From NCBI GenBank assembly GCA_027924645.1, contig BSBN01000763.1, positions 3,906,001-3,970,000 of the forward strand: a stretch of DNA of 64,000 nt. The letters run 5' to 3'. The notes under the pieces are model-generated. The model saw nothing but the letters and a program-made list of their open reading frames with translations, did no database searches and had not been told where the DNA came from. A program made the position numbers and the translations under genes. Positions 12,870 to 23,262 of the stretch are shown here, piece after piece; the first letter of the stretch is position 1; the number at the start of each line of letters is the position of its first letter. Source of the DNA: Cunninghamia lanceolata. Its lineage: Eukaryota; Streptophyta; Pinopsida; Cupressales; Cupressaceae.

Positions 12870-15492
12870 CCTTTCTAACCAAATAAATGCCTTGACAAGA
12901 ATTTTCCATTTGAACATACATGAACAACAATATATTTATAATTATATCTCCTTTTTTTGTAATAGTAAACTAGAAGGCTACCAAATTCCTATGAAATCAT
13001 AACAGCTCTATTTCTCTTCTAGAATGACAATTAATGAAATAGTCTTTTAAGCATAGTTAATAACATAACTGCAAGTAAAAATAGGTAACTATTCACAACT
13101 TTCTCCTTCTTGGTTGTAATAATATATTTATTTAATAACACTCTTATATATATATATATATTTTGTTAGCATTCTACAAATCTGAACTCACAATTAGGAA
13201 AATATGCAGTATTAAATAACATACAGAGTTTTAATCCTTGAAATCCCTCTTTTCCTGCCTACATCATATTTTATCAACCATTGATGCATTTACACATTTT
13301 TTTTTGTAAAACAGACAATGGCAGAAAACTACTTATATCCTCACATGCACTTCACAACTCCACACCCCGACAAAAATAGAAGTAACATCATTCAATCAAA
13401 TACAGATTGTTTGCAATTCAACATTTACACAGCCAACATTATGGTAAATAACAAATCAAACTCTTCAAGAATAAAATACAATGAGGCCATAATTGCCATG
13501 GCTCCAACAGCCATCACAAAGGGACTATAAGGACACCCAAATGAGCTCCCAATTATCACCATCTCTTCACTTTAAAACCTGCAACTAAACACAACAACCA
13601 ACAACAAAACTAGCCACTACAAAAGCTCTCCTCCCTACCATAGACCCACCAGTGGGTCACCCCCGAGCTAGGGAGGTAGGGATTTCACACAAGGTTTTAT
13701 TCCACAATAAAATCAATCACAATAACACAAAATCAGAACAACCCCATAGGTTTAACACATAACTTTACTCATAAAAATGAGCTTGGTGAGGGTAGGGAAT
13801 GGACCCCTCAACTTCAAAGGGCTCCCAAATGATAAAAATCTCTACTCATGGCCTCAAGCCAAATTCCCCAAAACACCACAATCCACAAGATTCACAAATA
13901 AATCACCTGGCACTCTTGCCATCCAATTAATTCACTCCTCCAATAAGAGCCCTGAATGCACAAATACAAACTATGGGAGAGACCTCATAGAGGTTCCTTT
14001 CCCCTACCCATACAAGTTGAGCATTACCTCCATTGGAGGTGCTCTCACCATAACACCCAACCCAACATCACAGTGCAAACAACATAATGCAAACAACACA
14101 TAACCAAAATCTAAAACATTGTACATCATATAAGCAAGGTAAGAAGCAAGTTAAGAGACCTACCTTCAAGGCCCTAACAATGGAAGTAGAATTGGTGAAG
14201 AGCTCCAAGCCTTCCCAAGCCTTCCAACTTAAAGAATTTCTCCAACCTTCCCTAACTCCTCCAAACTAGAAAGGAAAACTAAAATTTTCAAGAACTCTCC
14301 AAATTGCAAGGAAAAAGACTAGAGAAAGAGAACCCCCACTCCTCTACAAGAGGAGCTATTATAGGCCATCAACTTGGCCATGAGGGATGAGAAGGTGACA
14401 CTTGTCATCTCCTCCTTCCCCCTCCTATGCCAGTTGCAAAGGAGAGGAAGTATGAGGATGACAAATGTCATCCCCTCATTCCACCTCCATCTCCACCCTA
14501 CCCTCTTGTGCTTCCACACAAGTGGGAGGGGGACAAATGGTGAGTTGGATTCCCACTCACACCTCAAGAAGACAAAGGTCTTGAGTGGTGCTCCCACTCA
14601 CTTGGGAGTTTGGGAGGACTCTTGGAGACCTCCCAAGTCTTCCTTGGGAATGATTCTAAAACTTTGGGATGGGAGACAAGTCCTTCCCAAGGCAAGGCCC
14701 ATCCGCCATCTTCCCTCATTTCTAAATTCGTCACTTTTACTCAACCATGGTTTAGGGTGACCTAAGGTGAGTCAAAACTAGGGTTAGACAGTCCAAGTTG
14801 ACCCTAGACTCATGGTTGACCACCTAGGGTAACTTTTGGGACCCTAGGATTCATGAAGGGGTTATAAATCCACATTTAAATGGCCTAAAAACATAATAAT
14901 ATAAATAGAAAGTGGCATAAATCAAATAAAATTGTACAACACTTATTATTAATCAATTTAAATAAAAGGGTACTAAGGCCAAAATAATTAAAATTAAACC
15001 AAGCACACTAAATCCACACACAAATTCAAACATGATCCTTATCCCTCTTGGGAATGGATCGGCTTAACAGGGGATAACATAGTGTGAATTCTAACTCCGG
15101 TTTCCCATGGCTAGGGAATGTAAAACTTGCACATCTCGATCAAGTGTCAGTCCTGTCATAAAAAGTCATAGCCGAATCAACTCTAATTAACTTCACACAA
15201 TCGAAATAAACATCAATACATAACTCCAAATTAAACTACATTTTCCATCACATGTCAAATAGTTCATATCACATAAATAACTAGAATCTCATAACAAAAT
15301 AGCATCTAATATATATCCCGTATGTCGAACCACAACATAACATCCAATATGACTGTACCAAATCACATACATCGAATCAGTGAGATAAAACATCAAGTCT
15401 GCATCATGAAACATAGTCACTAAGGTCTGATAGTGTCATCTACTGAATAGCATACTGATCAAAATATGGAAGGTAAAATAATCGGCCTCACA

Positions 15493-15504
15493 TCCTCCCC
15501 CCTA
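15493..15504 (-). other. Polypurine tract overlapping the pol stop codon
   Basis: Plus-strand TCCTCCCCCCTA reads on the coding strand as TAG GGGGGAGGA directly before the TG of the 3' LTR. The TAG (15502-15504) is also the stop of the pol frame, so the tract that primes plus-strand DNA begins at the end of the coding region. Confidence 0.9.
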
Positions 15505-15959
15505 AGACTGAACTTCCTCCTGGAAGTCATCAAAAAGGTGAGGATAGAGTGCCCTAAAACTAGCTGCATCCTCCCAAGTCGCCATGACCTCATCATATCA
15601 ATCCCACTGGGCTCTAACCTGGTCCAGCTCTCAACCTCAAAGGCCCAGCATCAAACGAACCAATATGTGAATTGGCTCCAAAGCCAATTACCTGTTTGCC
15701 TCTACCTGTAAAGCACTCCAGTCCAGTACGTGAGATACATCAGATATATATCATCTCAAAATAGAAACATGAAAGACATCATGGATACGTGACAGGCTAG
15801 GTGGCAATGCTAGACGATAGGCAACTGGTCCTATCCGCTCCAAAATCTCAAAGGGTCCTACGAACTGTGGTGCGAGCTTAGAGCCCTTTCCATAATGGAT
15901 TGGACTCTTGTGTGGCCGCACTCTAAGGAATACCTTGTCACCCAATGAGAAGCTCCGAT
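15502..15959 (-). pseudogene. Gypsy pol, C-terminal end after integrase (chromodomain-like tail)
   Basis: The minus-strand frame carries the integrase C-terminal segment GDKVFLRVRPHKSPIHYG, then KLAPQFVGPFEILERIG and SRIHDVFHVSILR. These are hallmark strings of the Ty3/gypsy integrase C-terminal (GPY/F-type) domain, which contacts target DNA. Further on it has TWEDAASFRALYPHLF and ends at TAG 15502-15504. That last string resembles the end of a chromodomain, which in chromoviruses steers integration to marked chromatin. Stops lie between the two parts, so the tail is broken. The gypsy domain identity is secure. The chromodomain call is an inference from a short match. Confidence 0.75.
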
Positions 15960-17140
15960 CACTCCTCTTAGCATCGGCATACTTCTTCTATCTATCCTGT
16001 GCCTCCTGCAACCTCTGTCTAATTAGTGTGACCTGCTGCTCCATGTCCTGAACCAGCTTTGGACCAATGGCGACTCTGTCCTCTATCCGATTCCAACTCA
16101 ATGGTGTCCTGCATGGTTTGCCGTATAAAGCCTGAAAGGGAGGCATACCTAACGAGCTATGATGCCCATTATTGTAGCCAAACTCAACTAGATAAAGATA
16201 CTCCTCCCATCTAGACGGATGGTCCATAACATACATCCGAAGCATGTCCTCCAATACCTGATTCACCCGCTCTGTTTGTCCATCTATCTCAGGATGATAA
16301 GCGGAGCTGTGTGCCCAATGCATGTTGTAAGGCTCTCCAAAATGTTGAAGTGAACATTGGATCTCTATCTGAGATGATGCGACGAGGTACCCCATGTAGT
16401 CTCACAATATCATCCAAGAATAGCTTCACCACAGCTGGCGCATTGTACGTCATGCGTACAAGAGAGAAATGAGCCACCTTGGTCAACTTGTCGACTGTCA
16501 CCATGATGGCATCATGGCGACGTGAAGACATAGGAAGACCAATAATAAAATCCATGGAAATGGTGTCCCATTTCCACTCAGGTATATCATGTGGGTATAG
16601 GAGACCCGCTGGATGCTGATGCTCAGCCTTGACCCTCTAGCACTTAAGGCATCAAGCGACAAACTCTGCTATATCTCATCTCATACCTGCCCAATGGTAC
16701 AGCTGTCGTAGATTGGCATGCATCTTCTTCACCCCCAGATGTGCCACGTATGGTGCTCTATGAGCCTCTGATAGCACTATAGTACGTAGGTCACCTGCGC
16801 GGGGTACATAGATGCGCTGTCGATGATGAAGTAAACCATCTGTGTCAAGTGTATACCCTGCAAACTTGCCCACAAGGGCCCTCTATGAATTGATCTCCTG
16901 TTGCACCTCAAGAAACCATCCATCCTCTGGCAGATGCTGTATAATGCGATCCCTCAAGTCCACACTCAAAGTCAAGGTCAAGAGCTTATGGCACCTCCGA
17001 CTCAATGCGTTAGCAACCACGTTCTCCTTCCCTTTTATGTAGTGGACATCAAAGTCATACTTGTAGAGAAATTCCATCCAACGCCACTGACGGGCATTTA
17101 GATTCGACTATGTAAAGATATATTGGAGGCTGTGATGATC
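15960..17140 (-). pseudogene. Gypsy pol: end of RNase H plus integrase (distal piece)
   Basis: This is the pol part downstream of the nested insertion. It starts in RNase H (LQYIFT, then QWRWMEFLYKYDFDVHYIKG and ENVVANALSRR, the standard end of the gypsy RNase H). Integrase follows. The zinc-binding H-H-C-C set is visible (AHRAPYVAHLG and CLKC), with stops inside. The catalytic core shows the first Asp in VTVDKLTKVAHF, the second in ISDRDPMFTSTFW and the Glu in GQTERVNQ. A frameshift lies near 16290-16400: the LGTQLRLSS part and the AYHPEIDGQTERV part are in different frames. No functional integrase is possible. Its 5' neighbour in pol is 19884-21000, across the nested element. Confidence 0.9.
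17136..17140. other. Target-site duplication TGATC of nested element
   Basis: TGATC at 17136-17140 is repeated at 19879-19883, immediately outside the two ends of the nested element. Taking out one copy and the element brings the RNase H frame back into register on both sides, which confirms the borders. Confidence 0.95.
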
Positions 17141-18278
17141 TGGTGCAGGAGCACCTTGGCAAATCAAAGTTGTCCTAGACAAATCTTTAATTTTTGGTTA
17201 AATTTGTAATGATTTAATATTGTATTGAGGTCCATCAAGTCATCTTTCATGTGTTAAGATCCTAGGAGGGGTCTAATGTTTAAGTCTTATGACAAGTTGT
17301 CATACAAAATGGAAAATCCCTAAAAATGTATCTTTCAAAAATGTAAAATGAGGAAGGTGAAGGGTCACCTTGTTCCAATTCGTTGGAAGGAAGTGGAAAC
17401 TAAAGAGACAAATGAGGAATGCTATTATTAAGGCCTTGTAACATCTAAATAAGGTGTGGGTGGTTGATTAGTAGGTTTTGATCAATAGAGAAAACATTGT
17501 TTTCATGTATTACAACAGAAATTGACTATTTTCTGTAGTTGTACGGACCTGTACGGACAAGGACTAGTGCCAAATTGGTTGTAAGTGATAGTCCTATCAA
17601 TCACCCTCCATTTCCTTTTGGTTGCATGTATTTTGGTTTTGTTTTGCACAAGATATTGCATTTTTTGTAAAACTGTCAAAACCCTGATTTAGGGTAACCT
17701 GTTTTGGGAAAAACACCATAACTTTTGTTTCCACCATTAGATCTTTATGTAACTTGGGAAAAATGTCTGTAACTATGTTATCTACAATCTGACTAAAGAG
17801 ATTGACCTCATTTTGTGTTGTGTGGAAGTTATGGATGACTGTTCGTGGCATTTCACAGTGATATTTCTGAGTTTGAACCCTTGTAGCAGAATTACCAGTC
17901 TGTTTTTAGAGCACATTTTCCAAAGTAACCTATACCCATCTTAGAGTATGCTGTGGGGAGGCATAATGGGTATTCAATGCATGTCTTAGGTTGACATTTG
18001 AAGGTCTGTGCAAAAATATAAGAGGATTGTTCTCTTTTTCTAGGGAGACAAGCCATTTAGAGGATTTGTGAAGCAAGTGTATGTTCCGGGAGTGATCTGC
18101 CTTAACCAATGGGTGGGATGAGTTATTTGGTACCCCAATACAACCTTTCCATGATCATACTGGAGTTTCCTTCTGTTGTTCCCACTTTTGCATAAAGGCC
18201 TTCATTTTTGGGCTTGTAGGTGAAGTAGAACCTTGTCTAGTTCGTCTATCTTTCCCCATTCAAAGTGCCTCTGCATCA
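17141..18278 (+). repeat. 5' LTR of nested element
   Basis: 1138 bp, TG...CA ends. Same length as the 3' copy at 18741-19878, with no indel between them by eye. Confidence 0.95.
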
Positions 18279-18740
18279 GATTAGTATCAGAGCTCAGAAG
18301 ATTCTAAGTGTGTAGATAGAGCACCGAAGGAGGCAATCTACACCAGGAGTTCAGGACGGGCATTGGTTTTTGCTATCTGATTCTTGTTGAGAAGTTTTAT
18401 GGTTGCAGGTGCAAGTTCACTCACTGCTGTAGGCAGACAGGAAGGTCTATCAAAATGGCCAGAGAAGATGGTCCATTGGTTGTCGCCAAAAGTCTTGGGG
18501 AGAGAGGCAAGAGAGGACTCCCGGGTGAGGGACAGGAGTGTTGTTGTAGCAGGAAGGAGTGGACTTCTGAGATGCACCTTGGAGGTAGCCAGTCAAACTC
18601 CATTAATAGGAGTCACAATTGGAAGGTAAAGAGGAAGCAGAGGAGGCATCAAGTCAGGGTTGAAGACATAAAGAGGCAATAGTCATTTGAAGTAGACCAC
18701 ACAACTCTAGGGACAAGAGTTTTCTTCATGCTGAGGAGTA
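18279..18740 (+). other. Interior of nested element with PBS
   Basis: Two bases after the LTR start a 12-base site TAGTATCAGAGC (18282-18293). It matches the PBS complementary to initiator-tRNA-Met at 11 of 12 positions. The last bases, GCTGAGGAGTA, form a weak purine tract before the 3' LTR. The rest is moderately GC-rich and purine-rich, with overlapping open frames of 75-81 codons and no known motif. It may hold packaging or dimerisation signals, which cannot be recognised by eye. Confidence 0.8.
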
Positions 18741-19878
18741 TGGTGCAGGAGCACCTTGGCAAATCAAAGTTGTCCTAGACAAATCTTTAATTTTTGGTTA
18801 AATTTGTAATGATTTAATATTGTATTGAGGTCCATCAAGTCATCTTTCAAGTGTTAAGATCCTAGGAGGGGTCTAATGTTTAAGTCTTATGACAAGTTGT
18901 CATACAAAATGGAAAATCCCTAAAAATGTATCTTTCAAAAATGTAAAATGAGGAAGGTGAAGGGTCACCTTGTTCCAATTTGTTGGAAGGAAGTGGAAAC
19001 TAAAGAGACAAATGAGGAATGCCTTTATTAAGGCCTTGTAACATCCAAATAAGGTGTGGGTGGTTGATTAGTAGGTTTTGATCAATAGAGAAAACATTGT
19101 TTTCATGTATTTCAACAGAAATTGACTATTTTCTGTAGTTGTATGGACCTGTATGGACAAGGACTGGTGCCAAATTGGTTGTAAGTGATAGTCCTATCAA
19201 TCACCCTCCATTTCCTTTTGGTTGCATGTATTTTGGTTTTGTTTTGCACAAGATATTGCATTTTTAGTAAAACTGTCAAAACCCTGATTTAGGGTAACCT
19301 GTTTTGGGAAAAATGCCATAACTTTTGTTTCCACTGTTAAATCTTTATGTAACTTGGGGAAAATGTCTGTAACTATGTTATCTACAATCTAACTGAAGAG
19401 ATTGACCTCATTTTGTGTTGTGTGGAAGTTATGGATGACTGTTCGTGGCATTTCACAGTGATATTTCTGAGTTTGAACCCTTGTAGCAGAATTACCAGTC
19501 CGTTTTTAGAGCACATTTTCCAAAGTAACCTATACCCATCTTAGAGTATGCTGTGGGGAGGCATAATGGGTATTCAATGCATGTCTTAGGTTGACATTTG
19601 AAGGTCTGTACAAAAAGATAAGAGGACTGTTCTCTTTTTCTAGGGAGACAAGCCATTTAGAGGATTTGTGAAGCAAGTGTATGTTCCGGGAGTGATCTGC
19701 CTTAACCAATGGGTGGGATGAGTCATTTGGTACCCCAATACAACCTTTCCATGATCATACTAGAGTTTCCTTCTGTTGTTCCCACTTTTGCATAAAGGCC
19801 TTCGTTTTTGGGCTTGTAGGTGAAGTAGAACCTTGTCTAGTTCGTCTATCTTTCCCCATTCAAAGTGCCTCTGCATCA
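18741..19878 (+). repeat. 3' LTR of nested element
   Basis: 1138 bp, matching 17141-18278 with about 25 substitutions, for example GTACGGACC against GTATGGACC. The substitutions are mainly C-T and G-A exchanges. Confidence 0.95.
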
Positions 19879-19883
19879 TGATC

Positions 19884-21000
19884 GAAATGGAGCTCAAAGC
19901 GACATCCCAACAAGAAATGTCTCCAACAGACTAGAGCATGAACCACTACCGCTAACTCCAAGTCATGCGTGGGGTAGTTCATCTCATGGGTCTTGAGCTT
20001 TCACGACTCATATGCGATCGCTCTACCACCCTACATAAGTACAGCTCCCAATCCCTCAAGTGATGCATCCGTGCAAACCATAAAATCTGCTACAGGATCA
20101 GGGACTGCTAAAATAGGAGCACTGGTAAGATGCTCCTTGAGGACCCCGAAGGCCCTCTCACACTGCTCAGTCCAAAGAAAGCTCTTCCCTTTTCGCTGAA
20201 GGGAAGTGATGGGGTGCACAATCTGAAAAAAACCCTTAACAAAACGATGGTAACAACTAGCTAACCCCATGAAACTCCTGACCTTTGGCACACTAGTGGG
20301 TGCTGGCCAATCCCTGATAGCGCTGATCTTTAATGGATCTACTAAGATTCCATTGTCGGAAAGGATATGCCCTAGATACTGAACCTCTGTCCTAAAAAAT
20401 GCACACTTCACCAAATTCCCATAAAGTTTCTGCTCTCGCAAGCACTGTAGAACCTGATGAAGATGCTCCTCATGTTCCTCCTTAGTCCGTGAGTAGATCA
20501 AAATGTCATTGAGAAATATGATCATGAACCGATCTAAATAGGCACAGAACACCTCGTTCATGAGACTCATGAACACTGCAAGGGCGTTTGTCAAGCCGAA
20601 GGGAACCACTGTGAACTCATAGTGTCCATAACATGTCCAGAACGTGGTCTTATGGATATCTACCTCTGTGATCCATAACTGATGATACCCAAACTTTAGG
20701 TCTATCTTAGAGAACACCCTGGCTCCCTACATCTGGTCGAAAAGATCATCAATCCTAGGCAGATGGTAATGGTTCTTCACCGTCACCTTATTCAACTGCC
20801 TATAGTCCATGAACAAATGAAGAGACCCATCCTTCTTCATGAAGATGACAGGAGCACCCCAAGGTGAAACGCTCGGTCGGATGTGCCCCTTCTTGAGCAA
20901 TTCCTCCAACTATAGCTTGAGCTCAATGAGCTCATGTGTGGTCATCCTATAGGTTGCACGAGACACTGGCTCGGCACCTGACACTAAGTCTATATGAAAG
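19884..21000 (-). pseudogene. Gypsy pol: reverse transcriptase and start of RNase H (proximal piece)
   Basis: The minus-strand frame shows gypsy RT in order: [38 protein letters not shown], then [14 protein letters not shown] (first catalytic Asp present) and [17 protein letters not shown]. The YxDD-equivalent box reads [11 protein letters not shown]. The first Asp of the catalytic pair is replaced by Asn (codon AAT at 20508-20510), which should abolish polymerisation. The connection domain ([13 protein letters not shown]) and the RNase H start [14 protein letters not shown] follow. A TAG lies between the first two RT pieces near 20718-20726. The piece is cut at 19883 by the nested element within RNase H, and the remainder resumes at 17135. 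Confidence 0.93.
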
Positions 21001-21164
21001 TCTACCTCACATCGGGGACGCATCCTCGGTAACTCTGCTAGGAATACATCAGCAAACTCTCTAAGGATGGGATGATCATCCAAAGATGCCTCTGGCTCAT
21101 CATCTGATTTGTCGCTCATTATGATGGTGAACATCTGACATTCCTTCTGCATGCAGTGCTTAAG

Positions 21165-21550
21165 CTACTGAGCGGATATCATACGCACTGCGGTGGGCTT
21201 CTGCATGCCCACAATCTCAACTGATGTACCGTGATCGTCCAAACAACTAATCACCTTTCGACAATAATCTACTTTGGCTCGATGAGTCGCAAGCCAATCC
21301 ATACCCAACACCACATCATAGGATTCTAATGTCATGACTCTAAGGTTGCATACTGTAGTGAAGGGTCCCAAAGCAATCTCACAATCCTGAACTAAGGCAT
21401 CTACTATCAGTTTGGCCCCTGAGGCCAACTCAACTATCCACCTATCACCCTACCTAGAGGCCACTAGCCTGCAACGCTCCACTAACGATGGAAATATGAA
21501 TGAATCAGTAGCACCAGAATCAAAAAGAATAGAAATGAGGTTACCCCCAA
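21165..21550 (-). pseudogene. Gypsy aspartic protease
   Basis: The minus-strand frame has the retropepsin active site as ILFDSGATDSFIF (the DSGA codons are 21510-21521), followed by the flap and distal strands CNLRVMTLESYDVVLGMDWL. This is the usual layout of a Ty3/gypsy protease, which cleaves Gag-Pol. A TAG at 21450-21452, after RLVASR, breaks the frame. It is the kind of stop made from CAG by C-to-T change. It lies between gag (knuckle at 21699-21740) and RT, as expected. Confidence 0.88.
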
Positions 21551-21589
21551 TCATACCTAACATCTCAATCACTGACACTTAAAAATCTA

Positions 21590-23188
21590 CGTGGCAGTTA
21601 TCAACCGCTGCAAACATATGGTGGGATCTACCCACATCACCCACAGTCTGCTCGGATCCTCCTGCATGAGGCTGTCCCCCTACTGCAAAACCCTGTGGGC
21701 ACTCTCTAGCTAGGTGTCCAGCTCCACCACAAACATAACAAGGGTCCCTAACCTGTACTTGTACAGTCTGAGTCCTACCTGACTGTTGCTATCCTGATCT
21801 ACCAGTAGAGCCCTATGAGCCCCTATAAGACTGCTGGACCTCACGGGTCCCACAGGTGGTCCCTGCTATCTCTGATCTCAGCGTGGGCCTTGCTGCTGCC
21901 AACCTCTATTATGTCCCCCATGTGACTTCTGTTGTGTCCTAGCTCTTTGTTGCTGCTGTGATTGCTACTGCTGTGATGGCCTAGGAGGTAACGATGTTGA
22001 ACTGAATCCTCCTCTATGAGGTGGCTGTGATGGTCTACGGAAACTCTGCTGATGCTGCTGTTGTTCCTGATTCTGAAACTAAGGGCGAGAACTCTACCCT
22101 CATACCTAAATCTTCTCAGCAATATAAGCCTTCTCAGCAGCATCACTCAAAGTCTGGGGATCTGCCATCCAAACAGGCCCTGCTATACTGTGGTTCAGTC
22201 CCCTGATAAACTTATGCACCAAGAGTTTCTCGTCATGGAGATACTCCGCATACCTAGATAACTATGTAAACCTACTCTCATACTACGCCACTGTGAGTCC
22301 CCTCTACTGTAGGTCATGGAACTTGTCTATACGATGCTGTCTGTAATGGTCTGATAGGTATCATGCATTGAAGCACTCAATAAAGGTCTCCCATGATAGG
22401 GTGTCCAAAGAAAGGTGGCGCTTGCACTCCTCAGTGCGCCACCAGGTAGCTACTGCATCTCGTAACAAGTGTACTGCCACACGGGCCTTCATGTTGCCCT
22501 CGTAAGGATGCAACATGAAGCACTTGTCTAAATTGATAAGCCAGGCCTCTGCTTCAGCTCCCTCTGTGCTCCCGATGAATGTAGGAGGGTTCAACCTCAA
22601 TATATCCCTAATGGGGTCTCCTCTGTCTCTAGGCCTCCTGATATGCTCATCTATATAGTAGTCATAAGGCCTGTGACCAAAGTGCTCTACCTGTACTATC
22701 TTGTCATATCTAGCAAGATGTGAAGGACTCCTACTATGGGCCTTATCGCCTGAACCAACCTCCTCTGTCTCTGGCAACTCAACATAAGGCTTCACATGTG
22801 GTGCCTCTCATGGCTCTACGCGGGGCTCCACACGTGGCTCAACATAGGACTCAACTTGTGGCTCCATGCGTGGCTCCTCTTATGGATCCTCATGGGGCTC
22901 AACACATGGCTCTATGCGTGGCTCTATGCATGGCTCATCTATAGACAGTGGAAGCCTATCTAAGATTGCCTGTAAGGCCTGTTATATCTATGGACCAAAA
23001 TCTGGTGGGGCCGGTGGTGCATGTGGTGCCTGTAAATCTGGCTGTGGCTGTAGGAGTGGCTGTACCTATGGAACTGGCTGTTCTGGTCTCATAGCTGAAG
23101 AATTAGTGTGCACCTCGGTGAGTGGAGTGCAACGGGATGGTGCTCACCTAACTCGTCGGGGAGGCATCCTACAAAACGAGGTAGCCAT
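21590..23188 (-). pseudogene. Gypsy gag with CCHC knuckle and EP-rich repeat
   Basis: Gag builds the virus-like particle and packages element RNA. The likely start is the ATG at 23188, or the in-frame ATG at 23167 that begins MPPRRVR, a typical gypsy gag start. A repeat tract follows (22795-22945), coding for variants of EPRVEP and EPHEDP. The retrotransposon gag core comes next: DILRLNPPTFIGSTEGAEA, WLINLDKCFMLHPYEG, and VAVHLLRDAVATWW at about 22500-22610. Near the C-terminus the zinc knuckle is intact as CYVCGGAGHLAREC (21699-21740). Several stops interrupt the first third (TGA after MPPRRVR, then TAGs), so no full-length protein is made. Confidence 0.9.
22795..22945 (-). repeat. Degenerate short tandem repeat inside gag
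   Basis: Plus-strand units of the form GGCTCCACACGTGGCTC or GGCTCTATGCGTGGCTC recur about every 12-18 bp. On the coding strand they give a Glu-Pro-rich tract (EPRxEP). It lies between the gag start and the conserved gag core. The length of this tract may vary among family members. Confidence 0.8.
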
Positions 23189-23249
23189 AAATCAGTATAG
23201 TTGCGGAAGCAAAAATGTGCCTAAACGAGCCCAGTGTTTTAAACAACTT

Positions 23250-23262
23250 GGCTCTAATACCA
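23250..23262 (-). other. Primer-binding site for initiator tRNA-Met
   Basis: On the coding strand the bases next to the 5' LTR read TGGTATTAGAGCC, after a 2-base spacer. This matches the PBS TGGTATCAGAGCC used by many plant retrotransposons at 12 of 13 positions; the single change is C to T. Confidence 0.92.

Larger units (their letters stand above)
10785..15492 (-). repeat. 3' LTR of the giant gypsy element (4708 bp)
   Basis: It begins TGTCATGCCCGCATCTTC and ends CGGCCTCACA in plus-strand reading, and matches 23265-27970 along its whole length. It is far longer than most plant gypsy LTRs. It contains a (AT)n tract at 12796-12867, a GC-rich hairpin at 12328-12366 and poly-purine/poly-pyrimidine runs. 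The open frames within it (for example 13777-14103) also occur in the other LTR and simply reflect the duplication, so I call no gene. In one 300-bp sample I count roughly 11 substitutions between LTRs; the first 100 bp, rich in CG, differ far more. Confidence 0.95.
17141..19878 (+). mobile_element. Nested non-autonomous LTR retrotransposon (2738 bp)
   Basis: Two LTRs of exactly 1138 bp (17141-18278 and 18741-19878) start TGGTGCAGGAGCACC and end CTCTGCATCA. They enclose only 462 bp and are flanked by the 5-bp duplication TGATC. A PBS at 18282-18293 gives the plus orientation. No gag or pol is encoded; the short frames at 18384-18682 have no recognisable domain. The element therefore had to borrow proteins from a relative. 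It sits between the TRIM and LARD size classes: long LTRs but almost no interior. I count about 25 differences between its LTRs (about 2.2%), nearly all transitions, so it is younger than its host element. Confidence 0.95.

Noticed and set aside
12574..12930. Open frames rich in YIYIYI
   Set aside because: Translation of (TA)n microsatellites; the same artefact appears at 45089-45384.
13777..14103. 108-codon plus-strand frame, also seen at 26255-26515
   Set aside because: Present in both LTRs only because LTRs are duplicates; no domain, and the copy at 26255 is cut by a stop.
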